A DNA stretch of 64,000 nt from positions 18,809,901-18,873,900 of the forward strand of contig OX291549.1 of assembly GCA_946406115.1 (NCBI GenBank). The letters run 5' to 3'. This DNA is from Apoda limacodes (taxonomy: Eukaryota; Arthropoda; Insecta; Lepidoptera; Limacodidae). This document shows positions 44,765-56,599 of the stretch, in pieces. The notes beneath the pieces are model-generated. The model searched no databases. It had not been told where the DNA came from and worked only from the letters and a program-made list of their open reading frames with translations. A program made the position numbers and the translations under genes. Every line of letters begins with the position of its first letter. Position 1 is the first letter of the stretch.

Positions 44765-45107
44765 CAGCCTTCATACGTCCCCACTGCTAAGGCACGGCCT
44801 ACCCTCTTAAGCGAGGGTGATTGGGCCATAGTCCACACGCGGGCCCAGTGCGGATTGTGGACTTCAGATACGTAATTTTTTTTTTCTTGACGTATTCAGG
44901 TTTCCTCACGATGTTTTCCTTCACCGAAAAGCCAGTGGTGTGAATAAATTTTTTTTTTTTTTTTAATTATCAGTTTACTTGAGAAATTAAGTAAAGACTT
45001 ATTGCTACACGCCGAACCCGGGATAAGAACCTCCAACACTTGGGACGTGAAGTGAAATTTAAACCCCTCGGCCACCACCGACTTTTATTTAAACCCCTCG
45101 GCCACCA
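44765..45107 (-). mobile_element. Lepidopteran SINE (or SINE-like LINE tail)
   Basis: The text CCCCACTGCTAAGGCACGG, GCGGGCCCAGTGCGGATTG and GGTTTCCTCACGATGTTTTC is a well-known lepidopteran repeat in reverse orientation. At the right end a B-box-like stretch and a doubled AAACCCCTCGGCCACCA (about 45060 and 45090) mark the head. A long T/A run interrupts it near 44950. Confidence 0.8.
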
Positions 45108-45506
45108 TCGGCTTTTATAGACAATATACAGTTATTTAATTGTATAACTTTTGAATCTAGTGTCTACATAAGTTTTAACCTTTTAAATAATATATTAATA
45201 CCGAAATATTACCTTTTATACCTCGCTGGGAGTAGTGTTGACCCTTTGGCCTACTCAATAACTATGCTTAACAGGATACTGCAGCATTCATATGTAAATG
45301 TTATGTCCTACTTTTTAAATCAATTTACTTAGAATTCCATTTTCTTATAGGTTTCTTACACGGTATCACAGAAGGCACTTACGTTGTCTCTTTTTAATAA
45401 AATATCAGTAGGCTGAATCTGCAAACAAAACGAACCAAATCAAGCTTTATAAACATAAAGAAATGGACAACGTATTTCCTAGCTAGTGTACTTAGTGTGA
45501 GTTTTT
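45108..45506. other. AT-rich DNA, nothing recognised
   Basis: No gene or RNA was seen; a short piece near 45390-45410 resembles 33030. Confidence 0.45.
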
Positions 45507-46708
45507 AGGGTTCCATATTCAACCCTTACAGTATCGCTATGTTCGTCCATCCGTCCGTCTGTCCGTCCGTCTGTCTATCCACGGCTTAGTTCAAAAGCTA
45601 CTAATACGAGAAAGCTGCAACTTGGCAGGGATATACACAATGATCAAGCCGACCAAGTGGTAGAATAAAATCTTTTAAAAAAAATTTTTTAGGGTACCTT
45701 CCCTAAACGTGAAGTCTGGAAGTATTTTTTTTTCTCGTCAACCCCATCGTGTAGGGTATCGTTGGATAAAAATTTCAAAAACATTGGCGGAATGCTCAGA
45801 TCATTTTGATTTTGATTTAGGGCTTCGTTGGCGAAACATTTAGCTTTAAAGAACTAATTTTTGTTACACTTGACGTGCTCCCCCCTCTACCAGCGAAATT
45901 TGGAAATGTAATAAAAGTTACGGTGGTAGTGTATATAATGAATTTAAAAGGAAAACTATCACGGGTAAGTAAACTTTACAAGCTAACGAGTAATAGTCGA
46001 CCAAGTTATAAAATATACTTGGAAAAGTGAAATTTTCGTACAAATTCCATTAAAAGGTTACGACGAGGTTATGACATCTGTAAAACAGGTATAAAATATA
46101 AGTTAAAGAATGATGTATAATTATAGAAAAATAAAATAATAACATTCTAAAGACTATTCAAAAATTCTTAAATTGATTACAATAGTTACGTTCAAATGAC
46201 GCATTGGACTATCCGGCGCGCTTGGCGCAACATCGAATCGAGCGTGTGACAGGCAGCTGCGCTCATAAGCGCGCATGTTGTTTGAATATCTCGAAGATGA
46301 AGAACGCCTAGATAAGCTTGCAATTTTCGCTTTGAAAGTTCAGTTTTTAATAATTTGATTCGATTATTATTTAAAAAACTTTAATTTCTATACTAATACA
46401 ACTTGGCCCTTATTAATAAATTTCAGTGAATTATTCTTTAAAAGGTTGAACTTTTATTTTGCAATTTTAAAGGCAAATTAATTTAACTAAACATTTTGAA
46501 CGTACGTACTCGTAACGTACCTACATGGGTACCTAACTTAACTCCCTACCGATTCGCTCGATACAAGTAGGTTCAATTAAATCTGTTTATACTACGTACC
46601 TAACTAAGTTGTATTTGGCAATATTTAAACAACCTCTAAAATATTGGTTTATGAGGCTACTACGGAACCCTATATTGCGCATGGCCCGACACGCACTTGG
46701 CCGGTTTT
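45507..46708 (+). mobile_element. GGGTTCCGTACC-family element, third subfamily, near full length
   Basis: The head TAGGGTTCCATATTCAACCC is followed by a (GTCC/GTCT)n tract at 45545-45580. Family text TAGGGTACCTTCCCTAAACG is at about 45691. The tail GCATGGCCCGACACGCACTT is followed by GGCCGGTTTTTTTTG. No protein is encoded. The about 1.2-kb body is unrelated to the 5S-bearing subfamily although the ends are shared. Confidence 0.8.
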
Positions 46709-47160
46709 TTTTGTAACTCGAATACCGACTTCGCATATTAATTAAAAGTCCTATAAGAAAAATTGCATTGGCTTAAACCGAACTCTGAATGTATTTGCAA
46801 TTCGGGTAAACAAAAATGACCTTGACCCGCGTCTTTCGCTTTGCTAGTCTATGCAACATATACATAAATATGTATAATATTTTTCATCGTAAATTTGGAA
46901 TTTTGTAGATTTTAGGTTTAATCAGTGTCGTGATTACAAAACCAGTTAAAGAATGTGACAATAATGTAAGACAAAAAATCATGGAAGTATTTTAATGATT
47001 TATGATCAAATTACCAGAAAAAGTTAACATTAAGTAAAATTAGGTTACTTACCTATGTTTACAAGATTTGCAAAAAGATTCTGAGTCAGGATTAGAAGTT
47101 TTATTTTTTTACAAAATTTAAAAATTACAGTATTTCGGCCTCATTTTTTATTACGCTGAC
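46709..47160. other. Unassigned AT-rich DNA
   Basis: TTTGCAATTCGGGTAAACAA near 46795 also occurs near 12038, so at least part is a dispersed repeat. Nothing coding. Confidence 0.4.
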
Positions 47161-47164
47161 CTTT

Positions 47165-47318
47165 AAGCTTGATTTTTTTACAGCTTAAAGGGACCTTAGG
47201 ACCGTATTTGATATTAATTTCAACTTGATACCTTCACGCGTTCCTGAGAAAAAAGGTTTGACAGACAAACAGACGGACAACAAAGTCCCTTTTTTCCTTT
47301 TCAGGTACGGAACCCTAA
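47165..47318 (-). mobile_element. GGGTTCCGTACC-family head, GATCACTTTGT subfamily
   Basis: In reverse it starts AGGGTTCCGTACCTGAAAAG, then GTCCGTCTGTTTGTCAAACC and TCAGGAACGCGTGAAGGTAT. The tail is missing. Confidence 0.85.
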
Positions 47319-47724
47319 AAATGGTCGCAAAAGTGTGGTCATAGGAATATGACCCTGTGACATTTTTGAAGTCAAAACTTCTTTAGCGGCGCTGTGCACT
47401 TTTTTTGTGATGGGTAAAAACTGTTAAACTCGTGTCAGGTCACGTGTCCTGATCGAAAATTCGTAAGATGTCACTCGCGTTAGAACAAGTGACCTTTATT
47501 TACATTAGGTTAGTTTTTATTTTTAGTATATGGCGATTATGAGTAGTACAGGGAGGTTGGATATGGGATTTAATTCTATGACAGATTGAGCTGTCAAATA
47601 TACAACGTCAAAAAAGTAAATAAACAAAAGTTATTATTTTTAATAAATAAATATGGATAAGAAGTGATTGGAAGTAAATAGCGAGTATGTTTTTACTTCT
47701 GCCGGCACTCCCGGAGTGCAACCC

Positions 47725-47930
47725 GATTTTTTTTTTATACCACTAAGGTGGTAAACAAGCACGCGGTCCAGTCACCGTGGCCTCTGTAAGCTTGTAACAC
47801 CAGAGGTATCACTCGCGCGTTGCCGACCCAACTCAATTTGCTCATTCCACAACCCAAGCGTTCGCGGGAAGAAGTTTCCCTGAAACCGCACTGTACGCGA
47901 CCATTTCGGTTCTAAGTTGATTTTGTTGAG
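47725..47930 (-). pseudogene. Jockey-type LINE 3' end, internally deleted
   Basis: The left T-run and TACCACTAAGGTGGTAAACA mark the 3' end. The rest matches 51775-52020 with part of the FLKGRQR-LWNELP segment deleted. Confidence 0.85.
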
Positions 47931-48453
47931 ATTGGAATCCTAAATCGTCTCCTCATTGTAATAGAAAACTTTTCAGAATGTTCGTCGCACACTATCTGTC
48001 TTCTACTTGATACAAGACAAATATTAGGTATTATAGAGGATTTTTCAATATCAACACTCGGGGGCTGTAGCAATAAAGAAAGTCATTAGCATAGCCTTTC
48101 ATTATCAATTCACAAAAGAAATTATTTTAATTTCAATCTGGTCATGTAAAATTTCTTCTTTAGAGGAAATTTCTTACCAAACGAAAAAGTTCTTTCTATT
48201 AAATTGTTTTGAAGTTACCAAGTATACAATACCTTCCCACTGTTAATAACTACTTTTTGCAATACAAAATTATTAATTCATCTTCATATTGTTTTAAAAT
48301 TAATGTAACATTGAAAGAAAACATCTGGATGATAATTTTTTAAAGATTTGTTAATTACGATTAATTAATAACGTTTGTATATAAGAAGACCCGCCCTTCT
48401 TGATAGTCATTTTTAAGGCTGCGCCTTACTTAAATGTGCGGTTTTCTGCTCGT

Positions 48454-48898
48454 ATTTAGGGTTTCGGACCTCGAAGGAAAGAAAAAACGGAACCCTTATA
48501 GGATCACTTTGTTGTCCGTCCGTCCGTCCGTCCGTCTGTCACGACCCTTTTTCTCAGGAAGGCGTGGAGGTATAAAGCTAAAATTTATATCAAATACTCA
48601 GGTGTACTGTCCCTTGGAACTGTGAACAAATCAAACTTCTAAGCCAACGCACTTAAAAGATACAGCCGTTTATGCTGCAAATTTTCGAAACTCGCAAGGG
48701 AATCAAAACCTACAGGATACTTCCTTGGACTCAGAACGTTGAAATTTGGTTCAAAGCAACGTCGTATAGCATAGATAAAGGAAAATTTGCGAAAACCGTG
48801 AATTCTTAGTTACATCATATAATAAAAATATTTTTAATAATTTTACATACAGGTTTGTACGGTTGCGCGAGTCCGACTCGCACTTGGCCGGTTTTTTT
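48454..48898 (+). mobile_element. GGGTTCCGTACC-family element, complete small copy
   Basis: The head is AGGGTTTCGGACCTCGAAGG, then a (GTCC)n run at 48514-48535, TCAGGAAGGCGTGGAGGTAT, and the tail GCGCGAGTCCGACTCGCACT with TGGCCGGTTTTTTTG. At about 445 bp it is the most complete copy of its subfamily here. The GAGTCCGACTC palindrome in the tail could form a terminal hairpin. Confidence 0.9.
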
Positions 48899-49850
48899 GT
48901 CTTATTGTAAATTTTAGACTGGAAAAAAATATTGTTTGTTTTAAGATATCTGTTAAAACATCTCTTTAGAAAAATAACGGCTGACCTTCTCAATATCATT
49001 TTTTAATCTATAACTCCTTATCAACTTAGGAACATAATTCATTACACAAATGTGAGGTACACATAAAGCTAGAGAATCACTGAAATAGATTTGCTATAAC
49101 TTTTGTGACTTTATTTTAATTAATCAATTTATTTTTTTCAAAATATTTTTTTTTGAGATCAAAATAGTCGATTTCAGCAAAACGCTTATAAAATTTGAGT
49201 AAAGAATCTGATACGATTTTTATACGGTACGATACGATATTATAAACTTATACGCAATAAAGAATTCAATGTAGATAGCTTCGTCTTTGTTCATCATTTA
49301 TGCTGAATTTATTCCAACTTTTTGCCAAAACAAACTACATAGACGTAGGTCATACTATAACCCCTGGCTAAATGTATAATAAATAATATGTCGTCGCAGC
49401 TAGATAGTAGAATTATGTATATTCTTTTTGCTAAGCGTCCTTCTTTTTTGCTAATTTTACGGAATACTAAACAGTGAAAAGTAAAAATGTGAATTGAATT
49501 ACACTTAAAACGCTCTTTAAAATAACGTAACACTTTGTCTACATAAATAAAAAAGTATCACCACTTTTTTATGTTGACTAAAAAAACATATAATTTATAC
49601 CAGCTTCCAGTTTTGCGTTATCAATTCCATGTAACCTATAGAACATAATTTATGTGTTTATGCAGAAAGCCCAAATATCATGAGAGCTACAGCTACAAGG
49701 TGAGTTGATAGACATGCAGCTTATTTCAATAGTCTCGAGCACTTCAAACTTGGAAATTCCAAAGAAAAATATATGCAAGTAGATCTTACCATAGTATAGT
49801 TTTTTATTTTCATGGTCTTACTTCAGCTCCCGAGACCCGTGATAGTACTT
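48899..49850. other. AT-rich DNA, nothing recognised
   Basis: Open frames here (for example 48751-48999 and 49309-49533, both minus) are short, AT-driven and without recognisable content. Confidence 0.45.
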
Positions 49851-50369
49851 ACATACTTGAATGCACGAATCTGGACGACTACAGACTTTTCGCAATAATT
49901 TCCTTAATGTCCTTCCGTCCAGTCCGATTCTACGTTCGAAAACTTGCAAATTCTACAGCGCAAACTGAAAAAAAGTCAATTTATTTCACGTATTTGGAAA
50001 CTTTTTGGAAAATAAAAAGAATATAAATTTTAATAAATTAATTACATTGCATTGCAAGGGTGTGTTGAATGTAATTATTATTTTAATAAATATTTAATAA
50101 TTTTTAATGCAACTTCGATACGCTAACACTAATATATATTTTCTAGCTTCAATACTAGCTGTACCAGCAACATTATCCGCATGAACCACTTAGCTCTCCT
50201 GATCATTGTCTCATCTGAACTCAAGTGCCAGGCACAAAACCCTATTCGTGAATTTTTCGCATCGTACCAGTGGAGGCAACTCTGATTTACATCAAGAGAT
50301 CCCGACGTTTGCTAGAGTAAGCTAAGTAGCTAAGAAAACCTCATATGATTACTATGGTTCCAGCCCAGT

Positions 50370-50730
50370 TCTCCCAGCTCCAAGAACATTGAAATATTTA
50401 GTGTCAAGTTCAATTCCAACAACATTTGGAAGTCACAGTCATGTTGGCATCCAAGAAACTTATTGTACTCAACCGAGCGTAACAAACGGTACTTTACTTC
50501 GGTGCAAAGGATGCTTGCACGTCCGGCCTCACACAGAGTAGTGCTAACGTCTTTGCGCGGCTACATCTGAATTCCACCTTTGATCCTTTGACTCGATTTA
50601 GAGACAATCTGTGAGAATAGTTGACGAACCAAACTCGTTTTAAGTCTGCACCTTTAAGTCTGAAGAAATACTTTGCCTCCCTATGCGTGTTTCACCGCTT
50701 GGATAAATAACCCTTTATGTGAGGAATGGC
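50370..50730 (+). pseudogene. Jockey-type LINE ORF2 remnant, plus strand
   Basis: One frame reads HVRPHTE, a stop, then CAATSEFHL, SFDSI and QSVRIVDEPN, clearly the VRPHMEYC...IVDDPKL region of Jockey-type LINEs. After a frame change comes the RRxFASLCVF-like part and LCEE. Stops are frequent. It is the paralogue of 37080-37380. Confidence 0.75.
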
Positions 50731-51770
50731 GGCTTTAAATTGCGTTTTGTAAATTTGTGATACTTAGATTTATTGATCACATAGCGCCTTTTCAAAGAGC
50801 TTCTCCCGCTTACGCTTAGTTTGTACTGTAAGGAGGTACTGTCAAGTTTTTTCCTAAGGAGCCTAGCAATTATGGAGCTCTTCCTAAAGGGGAGTGAGTA
50901 CAATTTTAATTTAACCTTCATGAGGTCGGTACGCGCGAATGACGCCCCTGGTGTTTGCATCCATAAGCCAATTTTTTTTATAGTGAGAAAATCATGAAAT
51001 TAAATGACTGTGGCATATAGACGGACGCACTTACCAACTTGAAAAAACTAGAAAGGTACACTGATTGACTTTAGAACCCCACATTAGACTAAATTTTTTC
51101 TTGCCTACGAAAACAAAGAGGCATGCAAAAAGGTTGATTGAACTCGGTAGTTACGCCGCTCCGCCGCGCCGGCTTTCATTCATGTTTGTAGTATACCTAT
51201 AGGTATGTTCGCAGCCGCAGTTATGTTCAGTCTCTTTCCTACGATTTATCTATACCGAAACGTTTTAGTTATAGGTATGTTTTCGTGGGTAGTTCAGTGG
51301 TTTCCTTACCTCTAAAAAAAGACCGCCTAATTTTTTGTGCTAAAATAAAGTTTAGACTTTAGTATATCAAATAGAGTTTATTTCCGTCAAATCCAACGAA
51401 ACGTTTTGATTCCAGCGCAAGTTATTCTGACACTTCAGTTTAAGTGTATATAAGTCCTGTGATCTATGACTGAATCCCAGCAGGTAGAGACAGGATAAAA
51501 TATAAATATATTGTTGTTATCATCAGACCGAACTTGACAATTATGTTACTATTGTTATTGCAACTTTCAGCTTTCGGAGTATAAAGCTTTCTAAAGTTTT
51601 CTACGTCGCAATGTTTCTATCTTTCGCATATAAGTTAAACACAAAATAAGAAATGCTCTATAGGTGCGCAAATCTGACTCGCAATTGGCCATTTTTTTAC
51701 TGTATAAAATAACTTAATTGTATTCAATAATTGATAACTCTGTTTTTTTTAACTATTTTTTTTTTTTTAT
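50731..51770. other. Unassigned DNA with two repeat scraps
   Basis: At 51000-51070 and 51660-51700 short pieces of the GGGTTCCGTACC family are visible (GACGGACGCACTT; AAATCTGACTCGCAATTGGC). A GC-richer stretch lies at 51150-51180. No gene. Confidence 0.4.
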
Positions 51771-52765
51771 TCCACTAAGATGGCAAACAAGCACGCGGTC
51801 CGCCTGATGGTAAGCGGTCACCGTGGCCTATGGACGCTTGCAACACCAGAAGTATCACTCGCGCGTTGCCGACCCTTCAAAAATCCAATAACTTCTTTCT
51901 TGAAGAACCCCATACTGTAGTCCTTAGAGAAAACCTTGGCAGGGAGCTCATTCCACAACCCAAGCGTTCGCGGGATGAAGTTTCTCTGAAACCGCACTGT
52001 ACGCAACCATTTCGGTTCTAAAGTGTGAGAATGAATTCCCTGCCGATGGCGAGCGGTGCGATGGTAGAAAGTAGCCGTGGGCATCATTTCAAACAATTCC
52101 TCAAAACACATTCCATTGTATAAGCGGTAGAACACACACAGGGAGGCAAAGTCTCTCCTCAGACTTAAGGGTTCAATGCGGCAAGTGAGTTTGGGATCGT
52201 CGACAATTCTCACAGCCCGTCATTGAACAGAGTCAAAAGGTCTCCGGGTATCCGGGTGCACCTGCCCAGAGATGGCAGCAGTACTCCATATAGGGCCAAA
52301 CTTGCGACTTGTAAAGCAGCAACCTCTGCCCAGAAAGCACGACTCCCAGAAGGATAGCTCGTAAGTCGCCCACCTATTTTGCCGATGAATTGGAATTTTG
52401 CTCTGGCAGTTGCTTTCTTACTGAACCTCGAGGCAGCATTTAATTTGCGTTTTACCTCAGAAATATTCGGATCCTTATTATTACGAGCCGTGGTCCAAGC
52501 CTCATATGCAGTTTGCTTAAGAATTTTAGCTGCTCTGCAAGACCTATAAACCACAGTCGTTTTTCGACGCCGGCAGCTACTCGCGGGTTAGGAATATAAC
52601 ATTCCATACCAGCGAGGATTGTCTCAGTGACTGCGGCTGCGCAGACGTCAGGATCTTCTGAGGTAAACCAGATCTGCCTCCACGAGTACGATGCATAAAA
52701 TTCTCGCAATTCATTGAATCAATAATTACAAACATATGTTTCTGATTTTTGAGTCCCTTCAATAA
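51771..52765 (-). pseudogene. Jockey-type LINE ORF2, reverse-transcriptase core deleted
   Basis: From right to left on the minus strand: SSEDPDVCAAAVTETIL and the AYEAWTTARNNKDPNISEV linker region between endonuclease and polymerase, then YPSGSRAFWAEVAAL. The text then jumps to the QVWPYMEYCCHLWAG region and continues through RIVDDPKLTCRIEPLSLRR, LFEMMPTATFYHRTARH, LWNELPAKVFSKDY and FLKGRQR. The polymerase core with FADD is missing, and frameshifts are present. The T-run at 51755-51770 marks the poly(A) end. Confidence 0.92.
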
Positions 52766-53085
52766 TTATGTAGTTTGTTAATGACTAAGAACATCAAATC
52801 AAACCTTTTTATTGTGTACTATTTACTTAACAAGCGTAAAATATTCACCTGAAAAGAATTTTCAACAATAACACGGACAAAGTAATTTTCCTTTAAAAAA
52901 ATTCTTACAAAAGGTATATTTTGCTTTAAATTTCTTACAAAATATTTCTCTTTGTTTAGTAATAAATCTTAATGAACCAGTTTTAGCAAAAGTTTATAAG
53001 AAAATCTTATTTGAAGTATTAAAAATAAATTTATTGAATCTAACAACTTTTATTTTTCCAGACTTTCAAAATGGTTGTATAAGGC
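52766..53085. other. AT-rich DNA, nothing recognised
   Basis: No gene, RNA or repeat could be named. Confidence 0.45.
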
Positions 53086-53310
53086 TGCCCGCACACAGAA
53101 CGCTGCCAAACGCTTAAAGTTTTACGGAATAAAGAATACTGTAAATTTCCGTGTGCAGTGCAACAAACTTTTCGGCTAACCGGTGGTCAAACATCAAAAC
53201 TAAGAGTCGCTTTATTAAAATGCTGTGAACTTTCGCTTCACTAGCGAAAGACCCCAAGTTAGAATAGTTTGTTGCACCGTTTACTGATATAATAACAAGA
53301 ATTGTGGTGT
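53086..53310. repeat. Dispersed GTGCAACAAACTTT repeat, copy 3
   Basis: GTGCAACAAACTTTTCGGCT at about 53158 and its reverse form AGTTTGTTGCACCG near 53268 enclose about 120 bp, so this copy looks like an inverted-repeat element. A perfect hairpin TTTCGCTTCACTAGCGAAA sits at about 53232. Confidence 0.6.
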
Positions 53311-54640
53311 AAATTAATAAAAAATACAAACTTTAACCAAATCTATATATTTTGATAGATATTGGCGTTTTAAATGCTTCCCTAAGAGTGTGCCCTAAGA
53401 GAATTCATTGCTGAGGAAGCGAGATGAATAAAAATAGAATTGAGTGCACAAGCAGGGGAAACTATATCTCCTATTTCCAAGAAATGCCTAACAATAAATT
53501 CAAAATTTTTTAACCAAAGTTTACATAATTATCTCTAACCTTAATAAAATTAGAATTAAGGAGAAATAAAGCAGGGATTCCTATAATAGGTACTTCAGTA
53601 CCAAATACAAATAAATATTACAACTCCGCAAAGAATAAATAAATAAATTACCTTCCAATATTTTTCAATTTCAATAAAATGTTCCAAAATCATAATTTGA
53701 TTGAACAGCTGCGAAAATCATTTATAAAATAAAGAGATCCAGATAAAATATTATCAAAGATTCAATTCTCTCAGAGCAGTTTAAATATTCCTTGATTGCC
53801 CCGTATTTTCCGAATTTTATTATTATCAAGAAAGTTTTTGAAGGCCTTCAGCATAAAATCTACACATCTAGGTATCTTTTTCCTATTTTTACTTACTCGT
53901 CTTATTGTGTATACAACATTCATAATTATTATGAGAAAAGCTAAACACGAAATCAAATATAAATAATTTGTTAAATATACCCACGGTTTAACGAGTGGAC
54001 TAAAAAGAAGTAAAAGTATCCTTTTTAATTATTTTTATTTATTTCATGTTAAAAAAATCGCGCATATAATGGACTGCTTGCATTGGTACAGTGACTTTTG
54101 TTATTTGAGATTAATTAGGTTGAATTTCTTGTAAAACAAAATAAAATATTATTGAATATTGCACTGTCGTTGAGTTCTAGACAACATAAAAAGTATCTTA
54201 ACAGGAAATACGATAAAAATCTATTGCAAAATTTGTACCGTACGAACAAATAAACAAGAAAGCTAGTAAATGTAAGAAGAGATGATTTAACAATAATTTA
54301 CCTAGTTGCCTTTCGTATTTGAGCCTTAATCATAGGCTTTTTGATTTTGAGGTTACAATTTGGCTTATAAAATAAGAAAAGAGAGAAAAAATAGGGTGTG
54401 TGCTATATTCCCAGCTATTTTTTTTTTACTTTAACACTAAAATTATTAGTGGAATCAAGAAATTAAAGATCTGTAGTGTTTGCATATCGTAAATCGTAAG
54501 TCTTTATACCTAATAAACAGACCGCTTTTTGCCAAAGTGGAAATAATTTTTATGTAATTAAATTCGACTGAGATTATATCACCTTGCCCGTGCCGCAACT
54601 CCAGTATATGAGCGTACTGCCGTTTTATTCCTAGCAAAAT
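53311..54640. other. AT-rich DNA, nothing recognised
   Basis: Short minus-strand frames at 53771-53956 and 54455-54637 have no recognisable content. Confidence 0.45.
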
Positions 54641-54715
54641 CCAGATGCGGCGCGCCGCTTGTGCGCCCGCGCCTCGACGCCGCCGCCTCGACTCTTACCC
54701 GTGTGGACGACGGAC
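54641..54715. other. Short GC-rich island
   Basis: GGCGCGCCGC, GCCCGCGCC and CGCCGCCGCC lie within 75 bp in otherwise AT-rich DNA. No frame or repeat match supports a gene; it could be a scrap of a GC-rich element. Confidence 0.5.
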
Positions 54716-54869
54716 TTAACTAAATATTGCAATGATTGATTTTAAAAGTAAAGATATCGTTTAAAATAGGTGTCTTTTACTTTAGAAAAATCGGTTATTT
54801 CTTTTGGTAACTACGTTAATCTGTTAATAAGTTGCTCTTCAAATAGACATTAAAACTTTTGTTCACCAA

Positions 54870-55072
54870 ATGCAAACAAGCATTATGGCTGTTTGCTATT
54901 TGGCAGCGCATTCACTATTGTACCTCCCAAGCATGCGCAGCCAATGCGTTGAATGCGGACTGGATGTTATGTCGTAGCGCTTTCATTTTTGGTAAACAGA
55001 ACTATCAAATGTGCGCTTAGAGAGCATAGAGCACATTCAATGCATATAATGCTTATCAACAACGCCCCTTTA
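54870..55072. mobile_element. MITE-like element with GCATTCAC motifs, copy 2
   Basis: AGCATTATGGCTG on the left faces TGCATATAATGCTTATCAAC on the right, an imperfect inverted repeat. It is related to 14930-15180. Confidence 0.5.
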
Positions 55073-55211
55073 TATTTATTCTTTTGTAAGTTATGTTCCT
55101 GGTAGAAAATTTTAATTACCTAAAGTTTTTTTATTTCACAGGAATGAATGGATCATACAAATTGCAACGTTGAAATGGATCATGCAAATACAAAATCTTT
55201 TGATACATTTT

Positions 55212-55554
55212 TTACTTCTCTGCACCACGTCATTTTTGCGTAAAAATGATTTTTAATAATGATTATAATGAAGATGCATCCCCTTATACCCAAATGGAAT
55301 GCAGAAATAGGCGGTAGCAATTTTTTTTTGTATGGATCTTTAAATATTTTTTTTGTATGATTTTTTTGAAAATATGTATTAAACACACTCCACTGTGGGC
55401 TGTCCTCGCTCCGCTGTGGGAAAAAATATAACCATACCTAATACACTAGTATTTCAGTATTAACTATTCTTTTCCGCCGACTTCTATATTTTATTTGTGT
55501 GTAAGGTGCTACTCTATCAATTTTTACCCAAAAATAACTTGGTGCAGAGAAATA
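55212..55554. mobile_element. Foldback or inverted-repeat element, about 340 bp
   Basis: CTTCTCTGCACCACGTCA continuing to TAAAAATGA (55212-55249) is matched in reverse by 55518-55554 at about 30 of 36 positions. The centre is AT-rich with TTTTTTTGTATG runs and a short GC-richer stretch near 55400. Confidence 0.75.
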
Positions 55555-56146
55555 AATATTTACCAATCTTTTATATTACCTGATAAATCTTCCTCATGGG
55601 TGCCAATTGAAAGTGGCTTCTGGAATATGAAAACAGTGTTGAATTTGAACAGTTTCCTAACTATAAGTTGTAATTGTGAACGTAAGTAGACCTTATTCTG
55701 TGTATTCTAAGTAATTAGCATTGGATAGATATAATTGGATATGGATTTTGTATGTGAATAATTCATTGTCATTGTCACAAACACCCAGTGGAATGAAATA
55801 ACAGAAATAAGCTGCAAAATCATTCAAAAGTAAGTTCAAAATGTATCAACTCAAAATCCGATTTGATACAATTAAAAAAAAACATATGTTTTTGATTTTT
55901 AAAAAAAAATTTACGAACAGAACAACAGATCTAGAACTGGAAATTTTATGTAACATAGAGCAGTGAAAAAGAGTCTGCATAAAGAATTTTGGAAAAATGC
56001 ACTTAAAATAACAAAAGACATAATTTATTGAAAATATCAACGATGAAAATTTGTACCTTTTTTGATATTAATTTTTGTTTACTTTACATCCCACTAGTAA
56101 GTACTCATAAAACAAATCTAGTGTAAAATTCTACTAGATTTGTGGT
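55555..56146. other. AT-rich DNA, nothing recognised
   Basis: No gene or assignable repeat was seen. Confidence 0.45.
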
Positions 56147-56342
56147 CGGGCCACTTTAAGGTTTGATAAAGTTAATTATCACGTTAATAGTAACCGATAA
56201 AAGATTGCCCTCAACTCAGGACTCAAATTTATTATGGCATTCATGACGTTAGTTGTTACTTACATCATATAGTTGAGGCTCAGCCTTACATTTAGTTTCT
56301 ATTAACGCGATAATTAAGGGCATTAAGCCTTAACGTGGCCTG
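56147..56342. mobile_element. MITE, about 196 bp
   Basis: CGGGCCACTTTAAGGTTTGA through ATCACGTTAATAG on the left is matched, with small gaps, by the reverse of TATTAACGCGATAATTAAGG through CCTTAACGTGGCCTG on the right. The inner CTCAACT/AGTTGAG also pair. Confidence 0.8.
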
Positions 56343-56470
56343 CGGTGTTTTCTCTCGAAGACTAAACTGTTAGCTCCTTCGGTCACAGAGGTGTTGGTAC
56401 AACATATAATTTATAATTTGTGACGTGGACGCGCGCGGTAAAACAAACCTTCTAACAGTCCCGGTTATAT

Positions 56471-56550
56471 CCGAGAATCTCGGCGATTTTTAGACGAGAA
56501 CCGAGACTGAGTTCTCGGTTAGATTTGTAGCCGAGACCGAGATCTCGGTC
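56471..56550. repeat. Cluster of CCGAGA/TCTCGG palindromes
   Basis: Three perfect inverted repeats occur in 80 bp: CCGAGA-A-TCTCGG (56471-56483), AACCGAGA and TCTCGGTT around CTGAGT (56499-56520), and the 16-bp palindrome GACCGAGATCTCGGTC (56535-56550). A related GATCTCGGTCTCGGTCTC tract is near 12398. Its role is unknown. Confidence 0.9.
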
Positions 56551-56599
56551 GAGCATTAAAAATTTGAACGCAAGCTTTATTGTAAACGTTAGAGTGTGA

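Larger units (their letters stand above)
47960..50640 (+). repeat. Duplicated block C2 (paralogue of 33165-37380)
   Basis: It aligns in three parts with C1 (see that entry). It is shorter because the Helitron and the SINE-carrying LINE are absent; it has its own insertion at 48454-48898. The uninterrupted site of the C1 Helitron is at 50016/50017. Confidence 0.8.
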
